Positions 21,796 to 34,025 of a DNA stretch of 64,000 nt are shown here, piece after piece (position 1 is the first letter of the stretch; each line of letters begins with the position of its first letter). The DNA comes from Valencia hispanica (taxonomy: Eukaryota; Chordata; Actinopteri; Cyprinodontiformes; Valenciidae). Where the stretch lies: positions 17,688,900-17,752,899 of the forward strand of contig OY747709.1 of assembly GCA_963556495.2 (NCBI GenBank), written 5' to 3'. Both the position numbers and the translations under genes were made by a program. The notes under the pieces were generated by a model. It saw only the letters and a program-made list of their open reading frames with translations. It was not told where the DNA came from and did not search any database.

Positions 21796-24057
21796 AGTTT
21801 GTGCTTACAAGTAGTTGAACAAGTGTACCCCAAATGGGTGCTGATTTTGTAACACCAGAAAATTACTCACTTTTTTTCTTTAATTAATTAATCATTAAAA
21901 AAATCATTAATTTAATACAGTGGAAACAAAACCTAATGTTGAAAGACAATTGCAATAAAACTTAGAATAATATTTCATCTTAGCCTGTTTATCTCAACTG
22001 TATGACCAGTTCTTTGGTCAAACTGAGACTAATGAACATAGCTCACACTAGCTTGCACTAACTACATAGCAGATTAAAGACCAATGCTGTCTGTGTGAAC
22101 ATAACTTGTTTTTCTGGTTGAAATAGTGTGATTAACACAACCCACCGACATTTACATCTTACCATTCCGTGGTTCATCCTGTGGAAGTGGCCCAGCGAAG
22201 TAAAAAATCAAGTTGTTGTGTTGTTCAAAAGGGTAGTCTGTGAAGGATAAGGAGGCTTCTTAAATTCACCCATCAAAATGGGTCACAGTTTATGACCGAA
22301 TGTTAAAACCACCCAACTTCTATCCCAGCAGCATTAACCCGGTATTTCTAATAAACCAGCAGTTTTTTGTGCATGTGAAATATATGTTGAATGTTTCATA
22401 AATCAATTCCTAAGGAAGCTGGCTGTGTGAACATTGTGCAGCAGCATTTTGACCTGAGGTAGACCCGTAGAGGCGTACAGTACAGCCTCTTCAACAGCGA
22501 GAGACATGCAGAGACAGAGAGAAACCACTTCTCCCAACAGTTACCATGGCAATCCGATAAAATTGCCATAGCTCTCTGTATTGACTCAGAGTAACGTAGT
22601 TAAAATGAATCTCTTTTTCTCGAGCGTTAAATCTGGACTTAAATGCTGATGCCTGGTGACAGCCGTGCAAAGTCAAACCCTCTGTCCCTGATTTACAGAC
22701 GACTCCGCCAAGAGGAGATGAACGGACCACACTGAGCAGATGTCGTCTCACTTTCAGTCTCTCTGACTCCTTCTTTCTGGCACATCTGCCTCAAAGACTA
22801 AAACTACAGATGTCGACTGAGAAGCTTTGGAGAGTTTTTTTCTTTTTTTCTGTCAATCAGAAAAGTTGCAGCAGAATTTAAATAAAATCCAAACAAAATG
22901 TTATCAGGTTATTTTTGATATTAAAAAAATGGGTTTTTGGAAGGAAATGAAATCAGGAACTCTGCGGGTGCTCAATTTGCTTCTCCTACTGGTTCAAGGT
23001 TTTTTTTTTCTGGTTTAAAAAACTTTTCTTTTCACCAGCCTGACAGCACACAGCTTTTAGGGAGGCAGTTTGAAGCAGCATTTGCAGCAATAGCACTTCT
23101 CATCCCCCTTAAAATTGCTGTTATTCTCATTTGTCTGCTGTGCGATGAGCTCTTGAGTGTTCCCCCGCTGTTTCTAATACAGACTCAAGATGAGTGTATC
23201 TCCCTTTATGGGGACTATCATTGAGGCAATATACCATGGCTGGCCCTTTTTCTGCTATTTTACCATTTTGCAATGCAGGCTGCCTGAATTATGCAGCAAT
23301 GCCTTTGACACTGAATGAAAAGGCATTTAGAGTAATTGTATCTGATCTCTCCTCCTCTTTCTGTCCTGTGGATCTCTCACTGCTGCATTTGGCAATGAGT
23401 GTTTCAGATTGCTTGGAAATCAACCTAGATTGACACTTTGACATTAATGTTTATTGGAAATTCTGGGCTATCACCGAGCAACCTTTGACGGAAGCCTTCC
23501 TCCACCGTCCCGAAAAGGTGCCAGGTTGCAGGAAGGGGTGGTTGAGGCAATCGTGGTGGGGTCGAACAGCATATTAGCATGAACTGAACATTCCTTTTGC
23601 AAATGTGCTCTCTGGTTTGTGGGAGTGAAGAGGCTCAGGCTGTTTGAGCCGCATCTCTCTTAATGGTGAGGGGAATTTCCCACATTTTTCAGGAGCTTTT
23701 TAAGCAAACACTGAGTGGGTGTGTATACCATTAGCTCCAAATGGCTCTTTCCAGTGAATGATTGATACTGCGACAGTTCAGCATGTAGATGCAGACACAA
23801 TAACTCATACATGCATGCCCATTGATTCGGTAGCCATGAGGTCATTGTTTCTCATTCACAAGGAGTTTCAGACTCCAGTTTCTTAAAGCTAGCTATAAGC
23901 CGGTATCTACATTGACAAAAGTTATAAAAGCTGTGGTTTCAAAACCGCAAATCTTTTTCTCCTACTAGTCGTACAGTTTAAAGACCTTTTAATGAGCTGC
24001 TACAGAAAGTGAAGATGTAGCCAGTTTTGCAGCCGTGCTTTTCTACTCCCCCACCTG
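21796..24057. other. AJAP1 intron 2, possible conserved non-coding blocks
   Basis: No exon or repeat family recognised. Two stretches, about 22460-22760 and 23040-23420, are less AT-rich, unique and lack repeat signatures; if any regulatory sequence is retained in this part of the intron these are the likeliest places. That is a composition-based guess. Confidence 0.35.
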
Positions 24058-25173
24058 TTGCTGTATGAAGTGAAATCGCTGACATAATCTGAAACCGAAA
24101 GAAAAAGTTTTGAAACCTTGAAAATCAGTGGTTGAAAATTTAAAACCTAAAATAAAGTTTTGAAAGTCTGAAAATAAGTTTTGAATCTCTGCAATCATAA
24201 TTTTGTACTAGCATTTTTATTTTTCATAAATTCAACATGTAAAGTACAGAGTTTCAGCCTCACATTTTCAGAGATTCAAATAGCTTGTTTCACCCTTGCT
24301 GTTCTTCAAGTATATATTTTCAGAGTTTCAAATATGGCATTGTTTTCCCACAATGTTAATGGTAAGCCGTTTTAACATTTAATCAATGACCACTCCTATC
24401 TATAATTTCCGTTTTAGATAGGAATAATATAATTTATCCTAGTACAAATACATTCTTCCTAGTCAAAATTTAAATTAAAGATATCAACAACTGTATTGTT
24501 ACTAGGAGAAATTGTATTTTAGGATATTCTTAATTACAATTGTACTAGTAAAAATTAAGTTTGAGATATCTCTAAATTCTTAAAAAGTTAAGGTAGTCGT
24601 TTTAACATATAATAGGTAAACTGGATATGTATTCCAGATATCTTTAGGAATTATAGATAGGAGTGGTCATTGATTTAATGTTAAAACGGCTTGCCATACC
24701 CGTCCCTCCCGCCAGAGCGTTGAGGTTTTTTTTTCTTCAGAGTGTTAGTTTCAGAGTTTTAAATCGTAAAGCAGCGAGAGATCGCTGCCAAAAATCACGT
24801 GATTGCAACCTTGCAGCGGTGTGAATGAAAGTACGAAAGGCGGATTTTGCAAAGTTTCAAAAGTTTTTTGGAAACTTAACATGGTGGGAAAACAATGCCA
24901 TATTTGAAACTCTGAAAATGTATACTTGAAAAACAGAAAGGGTGAAAGAAGCGATTTGAATCTCTGAAAATGTGAGGCTGAAACTCTGTACTTTAAATGT
25001 TGAATTTATGAAAAATAAAAATGCTAGTACAAAATTAGGATTGCAGAGATTCAAAACTTATATTTTACATTTACTTCATTTCAGGTTTTAAATTTTCAGC
25101 CACTGATTTTCAAGGTTTCAAAATTTTTTCTTTCGGTTTCAGATTATGTGAGCGTTCTCACTTCATATTGCTG
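24058..25173. mobile_element. Foldback element with long inverted arms
   Basis: The left arm 24058-24410 is the inverted counterpart of the right arm 24647-25173. Shared blocks include ATAATCTGAAACCGAAAG, GTACTAGCATTTTTATTTTT, CAGAGTTTCAGCCTCACATT and CCACTCCTATCTATAAT. The left arm lacks about 190 bp present in the right (between CGGCTTGCC and ATGGTGGGAAAAC, about 24697-24880). The 236-bp loop is a 43-bp tandem repeat. The mirror-image ORFs in the two arms are only translations of the inverted repeat. No transposase and no clear target duplication were found. The superfamily is unknown to me. Confidence 0.85.
24439..24582. repeat. 43-bp CTAG-phased tandem repeat in the foldback loop
   Basis: CTAG words at 24439, 24459, 24502 and 24545; the last three are exactly 43 bp apart. 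Units have a GATATC-like centre (AAGATATCAA, AGGATATTCT, GAGATATCTC) and partial dyad symmetry. The first unit is truncated to 20 bp. Confidence 0.75.
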
Positions 25174-28100
25174 AACAAAGATGGCACTCTAACTGAAAGT
25201 AAGATGCTAGATCTTTCCATTGTTTACAAAGGAAGAAAATTTGATCGGTTTGTAAATAATTACCATTATAAAAGCACAGACCATACCATTCATTACTCTT
25301 ATCAACACTTCTAAAACTAGAGCTTGAGAGGTATGAGCAGCATTTCTGTAAAGCGTTCATTCAATATTTTTTTATATATTCAAATTCAAAATATAACTAT
25401 AACTTTGGTATAGAGAGCATTAATGAGAATTAAGACTCTACAAGTATAGCTGGGTATTGCAAATTAAAAACAATGAGAACTAAAGGTAATTTTATCTATA
25501 TATCTATTATGAATCAATTTCTGTGATATAAAAGCAGCAGCTTGGCATTTGTAAGACCAATGTCTTTTTTACCAGAACATTAATCAGTAGTACTGTTCAT
25601 TATGGGAAAAAACAGGAATTGGAGTGATGAAGTAATCTGGGTAATAGATTAGTGCCATTATAGTGAGCTGAACACATATGTTCTTTTTAAAACTCAGACA
25701 GCCATATTAACTCAGTTTGTACAAAACAATGAAACGCGTCCCATATACGAAATGAACAGCTTCTCATTATTTAAAGCCATATTTTAATGTTTTTTTTTGT
25801 TTTTTTTTTAGGGGGGGGGGGGGTTCATTTTGTTTTCCAATAAGATACATGGTTATCTGTTTGTGGCATGACGTACCAGTTGGAATGTCTTGTGATGGTA
25901 CTCATGGTCAGGCGCTGACCTATTTTTCCTGTGCTTCATTTACTTTTAAGGTCAGAACTTGAATCTAAAGATGAGATCCAACACAATTTAGCCATGTTTG
26001 AGAAGCAAGTAAAAAAAAAAAAAAAAAAAAAAAAATTCTTTGTAACAAAGATAACACTATTAGCAATACAAGCTTATGACAATTTATTGCTGTGGTTTTT
26101 GTACATTTAGACACTTCAGCTGCGCATTCATTATAACAGAGGTTGTACAACATATGGATTTGATGGAGATGCATCTGACAAAAGTGTAAACAACCACTTC
26201 ATTAATGCAGCCATCACTATGTTTCAAATGTGTGGCAGCCATATGGGATTTTACGTTTGGTTTGATGAGACCCTTCCAACTTTACCACTTGGATTTAAGG
26301 GAGACCTCCTGTTCATTTTTGGTACTTTGACATTCTGAATTTCAGATTTCTGAGTGAACAGTTACAGTCTATCTTTAACAAAAAGTTTCAATGGATAGGA
26401 ATCATGCTTGTTCTAAAAGTTTAAAAACTACTGGATTAGATTCATTTTACGTTTAAATTGCTGTTGACGCCTTATGTCACTTAAGGTGTTCCTGGGTGGA
26501 TGTTCAGGGATCACCTTGTGCCTTACAACTATTTATTTTTGTTAAATCACTAACTCATGCTCTCCCACTCTCTGCTGGTTGCTGGATAGAATATTGCCTT
26601 GCCTCCTGCTCATATTGGGCCGTTTCTTGTGAAAGCACCCAAAATAAGCAGCTGTTCCAAAGGAAAATATAGGAAGTTTTGGTTTAGGCATTTAGGCATG
26701 TTTTTTTTTATGTTTTCTATGTCAAACAGGTTTATTTTTGGAACGTTTAGGAAATACGATAGAAATTAGATGATTTTGTCTTTGCAGCAAGATAGACATG
26801 CATCCATGCCTGATGAAGTTTTCTAGTTTATTTAAGGCCTGACCCGCTGATTCCTGTTTCAACTGGTTTAGATTTTTTTCTACTACCTGAAGTACAAAGA
26901 AAGTGTCTCAAAGTACATACTGTAGTTTATTGCAATTATAGGCAAGACAATTGTGGAAATTAGTTTTGAAATGTTTATTGAATTGGAAGACATAATCTGA
27001 TTTCCTTTCATGATTTAAACTAGTGATTACAGATTTCTATGGGTGGTAAACTGTCTGATTCAGATTTTGAAATGATTTATCAGTGCATCTCAAATCATGG
27101 GGTTTGTAGGTTTCCTACAGCATCACAAACCCTAAATTCCTCATCCAGAGCTAAAAATCATGGAACAATTGTGTGTGCAAAATGTGCTGTGCACATGTAA
27201 TACTTTCTAAAGATTTTAATAACTTTTTAGAACCTTGCAAATGCTTTTTTGTTGACCTGTTCAGCAAACTCCACTCTACAAGTAGATGATCTCAGTTATT
27301 CTTTTGATGCAAATATTGATGAGATCTTAGTTCTTTCCCTCTGTATCAGTTCTCCTGTTTGTTATTTTGTTCCTTTTCTCCTTAAGTCAAACCACCACTG
27401 GATCTCTTTATGTTTGACAGTGATTTGATGCATCAACACCTTACTGGGTATTTTTAAAGCCAATGGTTATTTATTAAACTCCCTACTTGGACAAAAGGAC
27501 TTTTAGATTCACGGGTCAAATTTTACTCCCTCCAACTGGTAGCTGTGGATGAAAATAGAACTGGCCTCTTGACTTAGATATGTGAACGCTGTACTCTGCC
27601 GTCTAAGAATCCTTAAATATTGTGCTTAAAAAATTGGGCTACGATGTTTGTGTTTCTGAAACTCACATTTTCAGCTTCATTTGTTTCATTAAGGGACTAT
27701 GCAGAGATTGTATGCATATTTTGGCCCCAAATGGCAGCCTGATGTAACTCTTAATGAGCTACTCTGACTTAAGTACCCTGACTAAACTGCACACAAAATG
27801 TTCTTGTTTACCAGCTGTGTCAGTCAGCTTCCTCTTATCAAAATTAATAGAGTAGCTTCCATTGGAAACTGATTCAGCCTTATAATGTGTTTTAATCAGT
27901 TACTGTTTTACAGGGCAAATCTACTAAGTGCAGCTTTTGGTTTAAAATTTACCATCTGGAAGGTTTCCCTTTTCAATTTTACATCAGTGGAAAGCAAAAG
28001 GATTCTCATCAGTGGACACTTCGACTTTTGATTGAGTTCAGAGAAACAGATGCTCATTTATAGCCAGATTCCTCCAACTCCAACATCACACGGACACAGA

Positions 28101-30360
28101 CAGAGCAGGAGATGGAGGGCAGAGATGAGTGAGTTGTTGGAAATGCAAATGGCTTGCCAGAGAACTAAATGTGCTTTTGTCATGGCAAGGGACTTGGTTG
28201 CACTGGGAAGGTGAGGTTTCCCAGAGCCAGCCGGAGATATCATTAATCCAAGCTTGACCTGGTCTGATTTTTCCAAACTCCTGCCCACAGAAGGTTATTA
28301 TCTGAGAGGAGGCTGTCCAAGGAGCAGGGAAACTGGGGAGAGGCTGTGTTCTTTTCCAAAACCAATGAGTAGCACCTCCTTTTGAGCGCTTTCAGAAGAC
28401 AAATTGGCTTGGATCAACAGCTAGGCATCTGGCTGATGGAGAGGTGAGATGTATAAGGCCCACATGGGCACTTTCATCATAACGGCTTTTCTTTTTATTT
28501 ATATATTTTGTCCCCCTGCAGTATGTCACCTGCTGCAGTGTGTCATTCTGCTCTATTTGCTCTCATGCTCTATCACTCACCCACACAAATACACCTTAAA
28601 GTACAGTGCAGTGGTCCTGAACTAATCCTCACTTTAAACACGTCCTACACAGTTGTGTTTGTGGCTAACTGCCTTTGACAAAAAAAGGAGAGAGATCTCA
28701 CTTCAGAGTCTGAAATGTGAAAAATTAGAACATTGCTTTTTAGATGTTTTCATGCTGTTTAGAATAAAAAAAGGGTAAATAGTGCAATTTCTAGTCCTAA
28801 TTCTATGGCCTTTTGATTTTTAGCACAGCAGATCTATATAGCTGGAAGATGGCAGTGTGGGAGATTGTTGCATTTTGTATTCCTTCTTGAGTTGAATAAT
28901 GACAGGGGGAGAATATGCATTTTCTTTCTTTCTCAACTTTAGGAATAGAGAAAGTTCAAACAGGGACTCTGCTGACCTTCAGATAGTAAAATAAGCAGCC
29001 TTTATAATGATCACAATTTAAAATGCTATTGACTGCTGTGTATGAATCAAGATAATCAACTGTCTCTCTAAAGTGCTAAGTCAGAGCTGTGACCTGTGGA
29101 TTTGCACTGCATAAAACAATGTTCAAGGTTGATATAATATCTTTGAGATTAGGCCAACATTTTCAAACAAGTATTCAAGATAATCCACGACCTACCACCA
29201 ACAAGCATTGGCATGTTAATTTCCTGCTAAATCAGTGAGTTCACTGGATTAGAATTGTGTGTTTCTCCAATTTAGAAAATACACTTAATTCCTTAATTAT
29301 TAATAACCCTTAGAGTTTTTGTGTTGTTGTTATTTTGGTAACATGTTTCTTCCTTCTGTAAGTGTGAGGACCAGGCTGCCTGTGAGTGTTTTGGGATGGC
29401 GAAGAGACCCATGGCAGCACCCACCACTAATTGGGAAGAGTAAAAAGTGATTTCAAATAAGTTTTTAACATGTACCTTGGATGGATGGATGGATGGATGG
29501 ATGACGACACCAACTAGATTGTCCTTTAACAGATTTCACTTTGACAACATAATGCTGTCTTAATTTAATTAGATCTCATCACACTTCTAGTAGAGTACAC
29601 CAAGGTATTTGTGATTGAAGCATCAGTCTTTCCATATTTTAACATTTGTAGTAGTTCGGGTGGCTATGTGTATTTTTGCAGAAAGATGGCTCTGATGAAG
29701 CAGCTGCATGTGATCCACACAGCATCATTTAGGAAACAAAGGAAAGAACTGTATAAAACCAGCCTTATGCTTAGAGGAATACAGAACACAACCTAAAGAA
29801 GGATTCAAGCAAAATTAGCATTGCCGTGAAGTTTTGTTGCTGAATATAAAACCATATTTCCCATGATCTTTTGCCTTGTTCTTTAGATTAGATTTCACTG
29901 TTGTCTTCCTCAAACTCCCCAAAGATCAATTATTTTTGCTTCTTTGCTGCCTCCTCAATCTGTCACCCATTTCAAAGAACTCAGATTACCTTTCAGGCTC
30001 TGCTTTTGATCAGATATTTCATTTGATATATCGGATCAAAAAATTGGCTTCTACTCAACGCTTAAATGAAAGCCTTCGGGCAAAACCTGCTTACTTTGAG
30101 GTGTGCAAATGTTATAGCATGACGGTGCTCAGAGTGTGGAACACCTGTAGAAAATTTGATTTGAGTTTGATTTGTAAAAACACAAACCACAGGGTAATTT
30201 TGTACGGTAGTTACGGCTATATGATATTGTGTTTGTTCAGATTCCTTCACTTTTTGAGTAAGCAGCATTTGAAACCCTAAAGTATGGTGTACACAACTTT
30301 AAACTAACCATTTTCTCTGGAAATCACTGCAATTTCTTTGTTTATGTGTTTTTCTTGCAG
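25174..30360. other. AJAP1 intron 2, distal part
   Basis: Mostly unique AT-rich intron with simple repeats: T9/T9 followed by a G13 run (25790-25823), an A-rich run (26010-26035) and (GGAT)n at 29480-29502. No transposon recognised. 28060-28330 is a less AT-rich unique block. It ends in TTTCTTGCAG, the acceptor of the transmembrane exon. Confidence 0.5.
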
Positions 30361-30448
30361 GTTTGGCAGTTCACCAGATTATCACAATCACTGTGTCTCT
30401 CATCATGGTGATCGCAGCCTTGATCACTACACTCGTCCTTAAAAACTG
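30361..30448 (+). CDS. ajap1: AJAP1 transmembrane exon
   Basis: 88-bp exon between TTTTTCTTGCAG and CTG|GTAGGA. Its first two bases complete the glycine codon begun in the ectodomain exon. It then reads LAVHQ followed by the transmembrane helix (IITITVSLIMVIAALITTLVL, residues 254-274) and KN, ending two bases into a Cys codon. As I recall it, this segment is the same as the human protein throughout, which makes this the strongest single piece of evidence for AJAP1 rather than its relative PIANP. Confidence 0.97.
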
Positions 30449-30588
30449 GTAGGAAAGATTCCTTTACTTTTCCTTCACAGCACCTTGTCTGCAGGTTCTT
30501 ATCTATTTAGGAGGATCTTAGTAGCTTAGTCATAGGTGCGAGGTATGATTTTATGTTTGTTTTTTGTCTTTGGTGCGTGTTTTTGTAG
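30449..30588 (+). other. ajap1: AJAP1 intron 3 (140 bp)
   Basis: Short intron, GTAGGA to TTTTTGTAG, phase 2. The acceptor is TAG rather than CAG. Confidence 0.9.
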
Positions 30589-30831
30589 CTGTGCGCAGTC
30601 TGGAAATGGCCGCCACAATAGCCATCAGAGAAAGATCCACCAGCAGGAGGAAAGCTGCCAGAACCTGACAGACTTCACTCCGGCCCGTGTGCCCAGCAAG
30701 GTGGACATCTTCACTGCCTACAATGACAGCCTGCAGTGCTCACACGAGTGCGTACGGACTGCCGTGCCCATCTACACCGATGAGATGATCCAGCAGACAC
30801 CTGTCTACAAGACGGCTTACAATGGAAACAG
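30589..30831 (+). CDS. ajap1: AJAP1 cytoplasmic-tail exon
   Basis: 243-bp exon. Base 1 finishes the split Cys; the juxtamembrane sequence is CCAQSGNGRHNSHQRK, followed by EESCQNLTDF, VDIFTAYNDSLQCSHEC, YTDEM and YNGNR, ending two bases into an Arg codon at AACAG|GTATGA. All these blocks have direct counterparts in mammalian AJAP1 (QSGN, NSHQRK, EESCQNLTDF, DIFTAYN.LQCSHECVR, YTDE, FNGNR). The tail is the part known to interact with junctional and sorting machinery. Two vicinal Cys at the membrane edge could be palmitoylated (inference). The same reading frame happens to run on past the donor; that extension is intron. Confidence 0.97.
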
Positions 30832-30954
30832 GTATGAGGATGGAAGAAAGACTAAATGAAAGAAGGAAATATTTCATCTGTTTGTGAGAAATAATGTTGA
30901 ATGCCTTTAATATTTGATTAGTGGTGTTGTTGGAGTGTGGTTTCTAAAACGTGA

Positions 30955-32790
30955 GTACAGGACCCTCTAGAATTATCGGCACCTACTAGCGGGGAATAAA
31001 TCCGTGTTCATTTGCAGGAGTATAATCTCAGTCTAAAGTCTTTTGATTCAGTCAGAAAATCTTTAATTAGGGAAATACGATTACTAAATCAAGGCAAAAT
31101 TACTAATTTGACTAATTCATTTAAATATAGATGTAAATTAGGTTTTTCATTCATGCTCTAATGTTTTAGTTGCATGGAGTGTCTTGTATTTGACAGGAAC
31201 GGTTTATTAGTAATGCATGACTTCCTGTTTTCATTAGGTATGAAATCGTGTGACACAGGCTCATTTCTCTTACCCTATTTTCTAAATGTTAAATACTAGA
31301 GCACATCCTCTTCATTGCAACATTTCTAGAGTCAAAGCAGTAGTTAAAATGTTTAAATAATTGTAACTGTAACAAGCACACTTTTAAGAGGAGCCAAAAT
31401 TATTGTGTTACTATGCTTTGTCAGGAGGATGGTAAGGAAACAAATGAAAACAAAGTATCCAAATCCCACTGTTGGAGAACAGCAGTAAATAGTGGCATCT
31501 CCGGGGCCACTAAATCTCCATGTCAAATTTTAGACGACATCTACATGCCACGAAAAACCTTTTATGCTGTACTATTACAAATTTAAATGTGACGTTTGAA
31601 AAACTCCACTCAGTGCATTTACATGCAGTAAGAGAAAGCCAAATTATTGCTTTAGTCCGACTGAAGTTAGACTTTTGAAATGCATGTATACACCTTAGTC
31701 CGGCTTAAGTCAAACCGAACAGGACTGACCCACCCAGATAATGCAGTAAGAAAGTCAAATTTCTCTGCATGTAAACTCCAACTCCGGCTTAGCCGAGCTA
31801 TTCACAGGAAGTGACGAAACCGCAGATGCGGGAATATCAACACCGGTACACAACAATACAGCAGCAATCACGAGTGTAACACAATCAAACAGTTCAATAC
31901 TTACTTTTACTCTGTCTGCTTCACTGCTGCCAGCATTTGTTTACTGTCTGCGTGACGCTGTAGGCCAACCGGAAGAATGCCAGCGTGAAAGGGCACATGA
32001 AGTCACCTAGTGTCATGGAGTTGAACGCAATTCATTCAATAATTCAATTTTCTAAGTGTAAACTGGGATAAAGACTCTCTTTTTGGTTAAGCTACAATAT
32101 CAGTCTGATTATTACTTATTACTATAATTTTTATTTAGTTGTGCATGTAAAACGTACTGACTGACACAGTTTGACCCATCTCTGTGCTTTGGTCAGATGA
32201 GTCTACAAGCAAACCTTTAGGCAACAAACACTCGAGGTGTCTCCAATGGGAATCAAAGATTGAATATGTTGAAAAGCACTTCATGGAACTCAAGCCTTCT
32301 ATTAAGTATGGTAAAGTGCCTGTTTCTCATCCAAAGGTGTTAAGGACCTTGTTGGAGCACTTTGTATCATTAAATATTTAAAATGCCTGTAGATCTTTGT
32401 GACATCTGGTCTACCCTATCAGTAAATTGAAAATAGGTCATCAATGGGTCTTCTAACAGGATAGTGATCCTGACACAAAATCAACCATGGCCATCTCAGT
32501 CAACAGACCTAAATCCTGGAGAAATCCTGTGAGGTGAGCTGAAAAAGAAGAGCCGGGACTAGGGAGATTGTGTACAAAGAGGAATAGTCAAAGTTCCCTC
32601 ACTCTGTATGCTTCAACTTCAGGAAATGCTATTTGAGAAAACTTGAGGCTGTGAGCAAAAGGGAGTTGGATAAAGTATTAATAGCAATGATGTCAATAGG
32701 TGTCACACTGGTAGATTTCTAAAAATCATGGTTTTTAATGTGGGATTTTTTACTCAAATAAAAGTGTCAATTTTTCAAGGAATTTATAGG
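30955..32790 (+). mobile_element. Tc1-like transposon relic, copy C
   Basis: The left end TCTAGAATTATCGGCACC is the terminus of a common fish Tc1 family. Decayed transposase-gene words follow: CTGTTGGAGAACAGCAGTAAAT, TTTGGTCAGATGAGTCTA, GGCAACAAACACTCGAGG, GGCCATCTCAGTCAACAGACCTAAATCC. No frame is open beyond a few dozen codons. An unrelated MITE at 31612-32159 interrupts it. The right terminal repeat is not clearly preserved. Confidence 0.8.
31612..32159. mobile_element. MITE with TTTACATGCA termini, nested in Tc1
   Basis: Left AGTGCATTTACATGCAG, right (reverse complement) AGTACGTTTTACATGCAC: imperfect terminal inverted repeats about 548 bp apart. Interior words such as AGTCCGGCTTAAGTC and CTCCGGCTTAGCCGAGC differ from the surrounding Tc1 sequence. 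Superfamily not assigned. Confidence 0.6.
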
Positions 32791-33592
32791 TGTAAGGTTA
32801 GCTATGAATTTATTTTAAGGCTTTTTACACATTTTTAATGGGGGGTGGGGAATACAATGTCATTATTTCCAATGTATCGTTCTTCATACATCTTCCTGAG
32901 ACTCCGCTGAGTTCTATGCCTCAGCCGATTCAAGCTGCTTGCTGGAAACATTTTGGATAGATTTTTCTTGCTTTTGTAATTACTTGGTTTATAACATTTA
33001 GGGCAACAGGAAGCTTTTTCACTTTTTTTATGAATCTTTTTTTAAACAACAAACTTGTAAATGCTATAAAAGCATGTTTAACCACTTAAATAATATTATA
33101 TTAAAGAAACTGATAAAATAATTGACATTTATCCTCGCTGTATCTGACGTTTTATCCCTTATGCTCCCATTACATGAACCATGCAACATTAAATTGGTGA
33201 TATTGACAGTTTTTATAGTCTGGGTGAAGAAGGGTGAAGTCATGAGGTAAAAGACCAACAATGATGACAAATTAACAGCAGTACATTGGCAGTAAAGGTA
33301 GCAATGATTTATTTAGTGGCTATATTTAACCATCACAGGTCACCGAAAGCGTTTTTACTGCTTTATTTTACAGATTTAACAGGAACACTTCTGATGAGTC
33401 AAGCAGCTTTTTTAAGTATCTGAATGTGACAACATTACGTTGTTGACAGTGACGAAGGCTAACAAGGCACATGATTAGACCTTAGTGGACACACAGTAAT
33501 AAAATCTCTGGGGTAAAAAATGCCTTTGCTCTGTATTTAATTAACTTAAAAGTCAATTTGCCTAATGGTCTAACATTTGTTTTAACCAACAG

Positions 33593-33665
33593 GCCCTCCC
33601 CCACTGAAAGACAACTGATTCCAGTGGCCTTTGTGTCGGAGAAATGGTTCGAGATCTCTTGTTGA
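33593..33665 (+). CDS. ajap1: AJAP1 last coding exon
   Basis: After the acceptor AACCAACAG the first base completes an Arg codon. The 23 following codons give PSPTERQLIPVAFVSEKWFEISC and a TGA at 33663-33665, matching the mammalian AJAP1 C-terminus (R.LIPVAFVSEKWFEISC). The exon continues untranslated to a likely donor at CTCTG|GTGGGT (33720/33721); a weaker alternative is 33724/33725. With this exon the visible protein is 381 residues, against 411 in human. Confidence 0.97.
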
Positions 33666-33720
33666 CGAGCTGAAGGCTTTCACTTGTTCAGTGGGGAAGA
33701 CTTCATGAATCCACGCTCTG
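33666..33720 (+). other. ajap1: AJAP1 3'UTR part in penultimate exon
   Basis: 55 nt between the stop codon and the predicted donor. In mammals too, as far as I recall, the stop lies in the penultimate exon and a fully untranslated last exon follows. Confidence 0.6.
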
Positions 33721-34025
33721 GTGGGTACCTTTCCATGTTACCTCCTCTACAAACTGTCAAATCAGCTTCAGCACTCAATTCCTTGTGGTAATGTTGCCCC
33801 AATTCGGGAATTGAGAGGAACCTGGCATATGTTTATTTGTGACATATTTGTGAATTTTTCCCATGTCCTGTTTGTAAGGATAAGGGTTTGAGAAATTCAG
33901 TTCGTAGCAGCATTTAAGAAATGTTAGGCCCACTATGATTCTTGTAAGTTTCACACCACTTGAACTTTTTCACATTTTGTTCATTCACAGGAACAAACCT
34001 AACCAGACCAACACAAAGTAAGACT

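Larger units (their letters stand above)
30832..33592 (+). other. ajap1: AJAP1 intron 4
   Basis: 2.76-kb intron from GTATGA to AACCAACAG, phase 2. Most of it is a Tc1 relic with a nested MITE (30955-32790, listed separately). 32791-33592 holds nothing recognised. Confidence 0.9.

Noticed and set aside
24181..25054. Two nearly identical 64-65-codon ORFs on opposite strands
   Set aside because: They are the two arms of the foldback element; the similarity comes from the inverted repeat, and no codon-type conservation or motif is present.
29480..29502. (GGAT)n run as the end of another (ATCC)n repeat
   Set aside because: No adjoining repeat body is recognisable; treated as a simple repeat only.
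30536..30859. 107-codon ORF as an independent gene
   Set aside because: It is AJAP1 exon 4 with intronic extensions at both ends; splice sites and homology define 30589-30831.
4528..33665. Assignment to the related gene PIANP instead of AJAP1
   Set aside because: The transmembrane exon and the C-terminus (PVAFVSEKWFEISC) match AJAP1 specifically.
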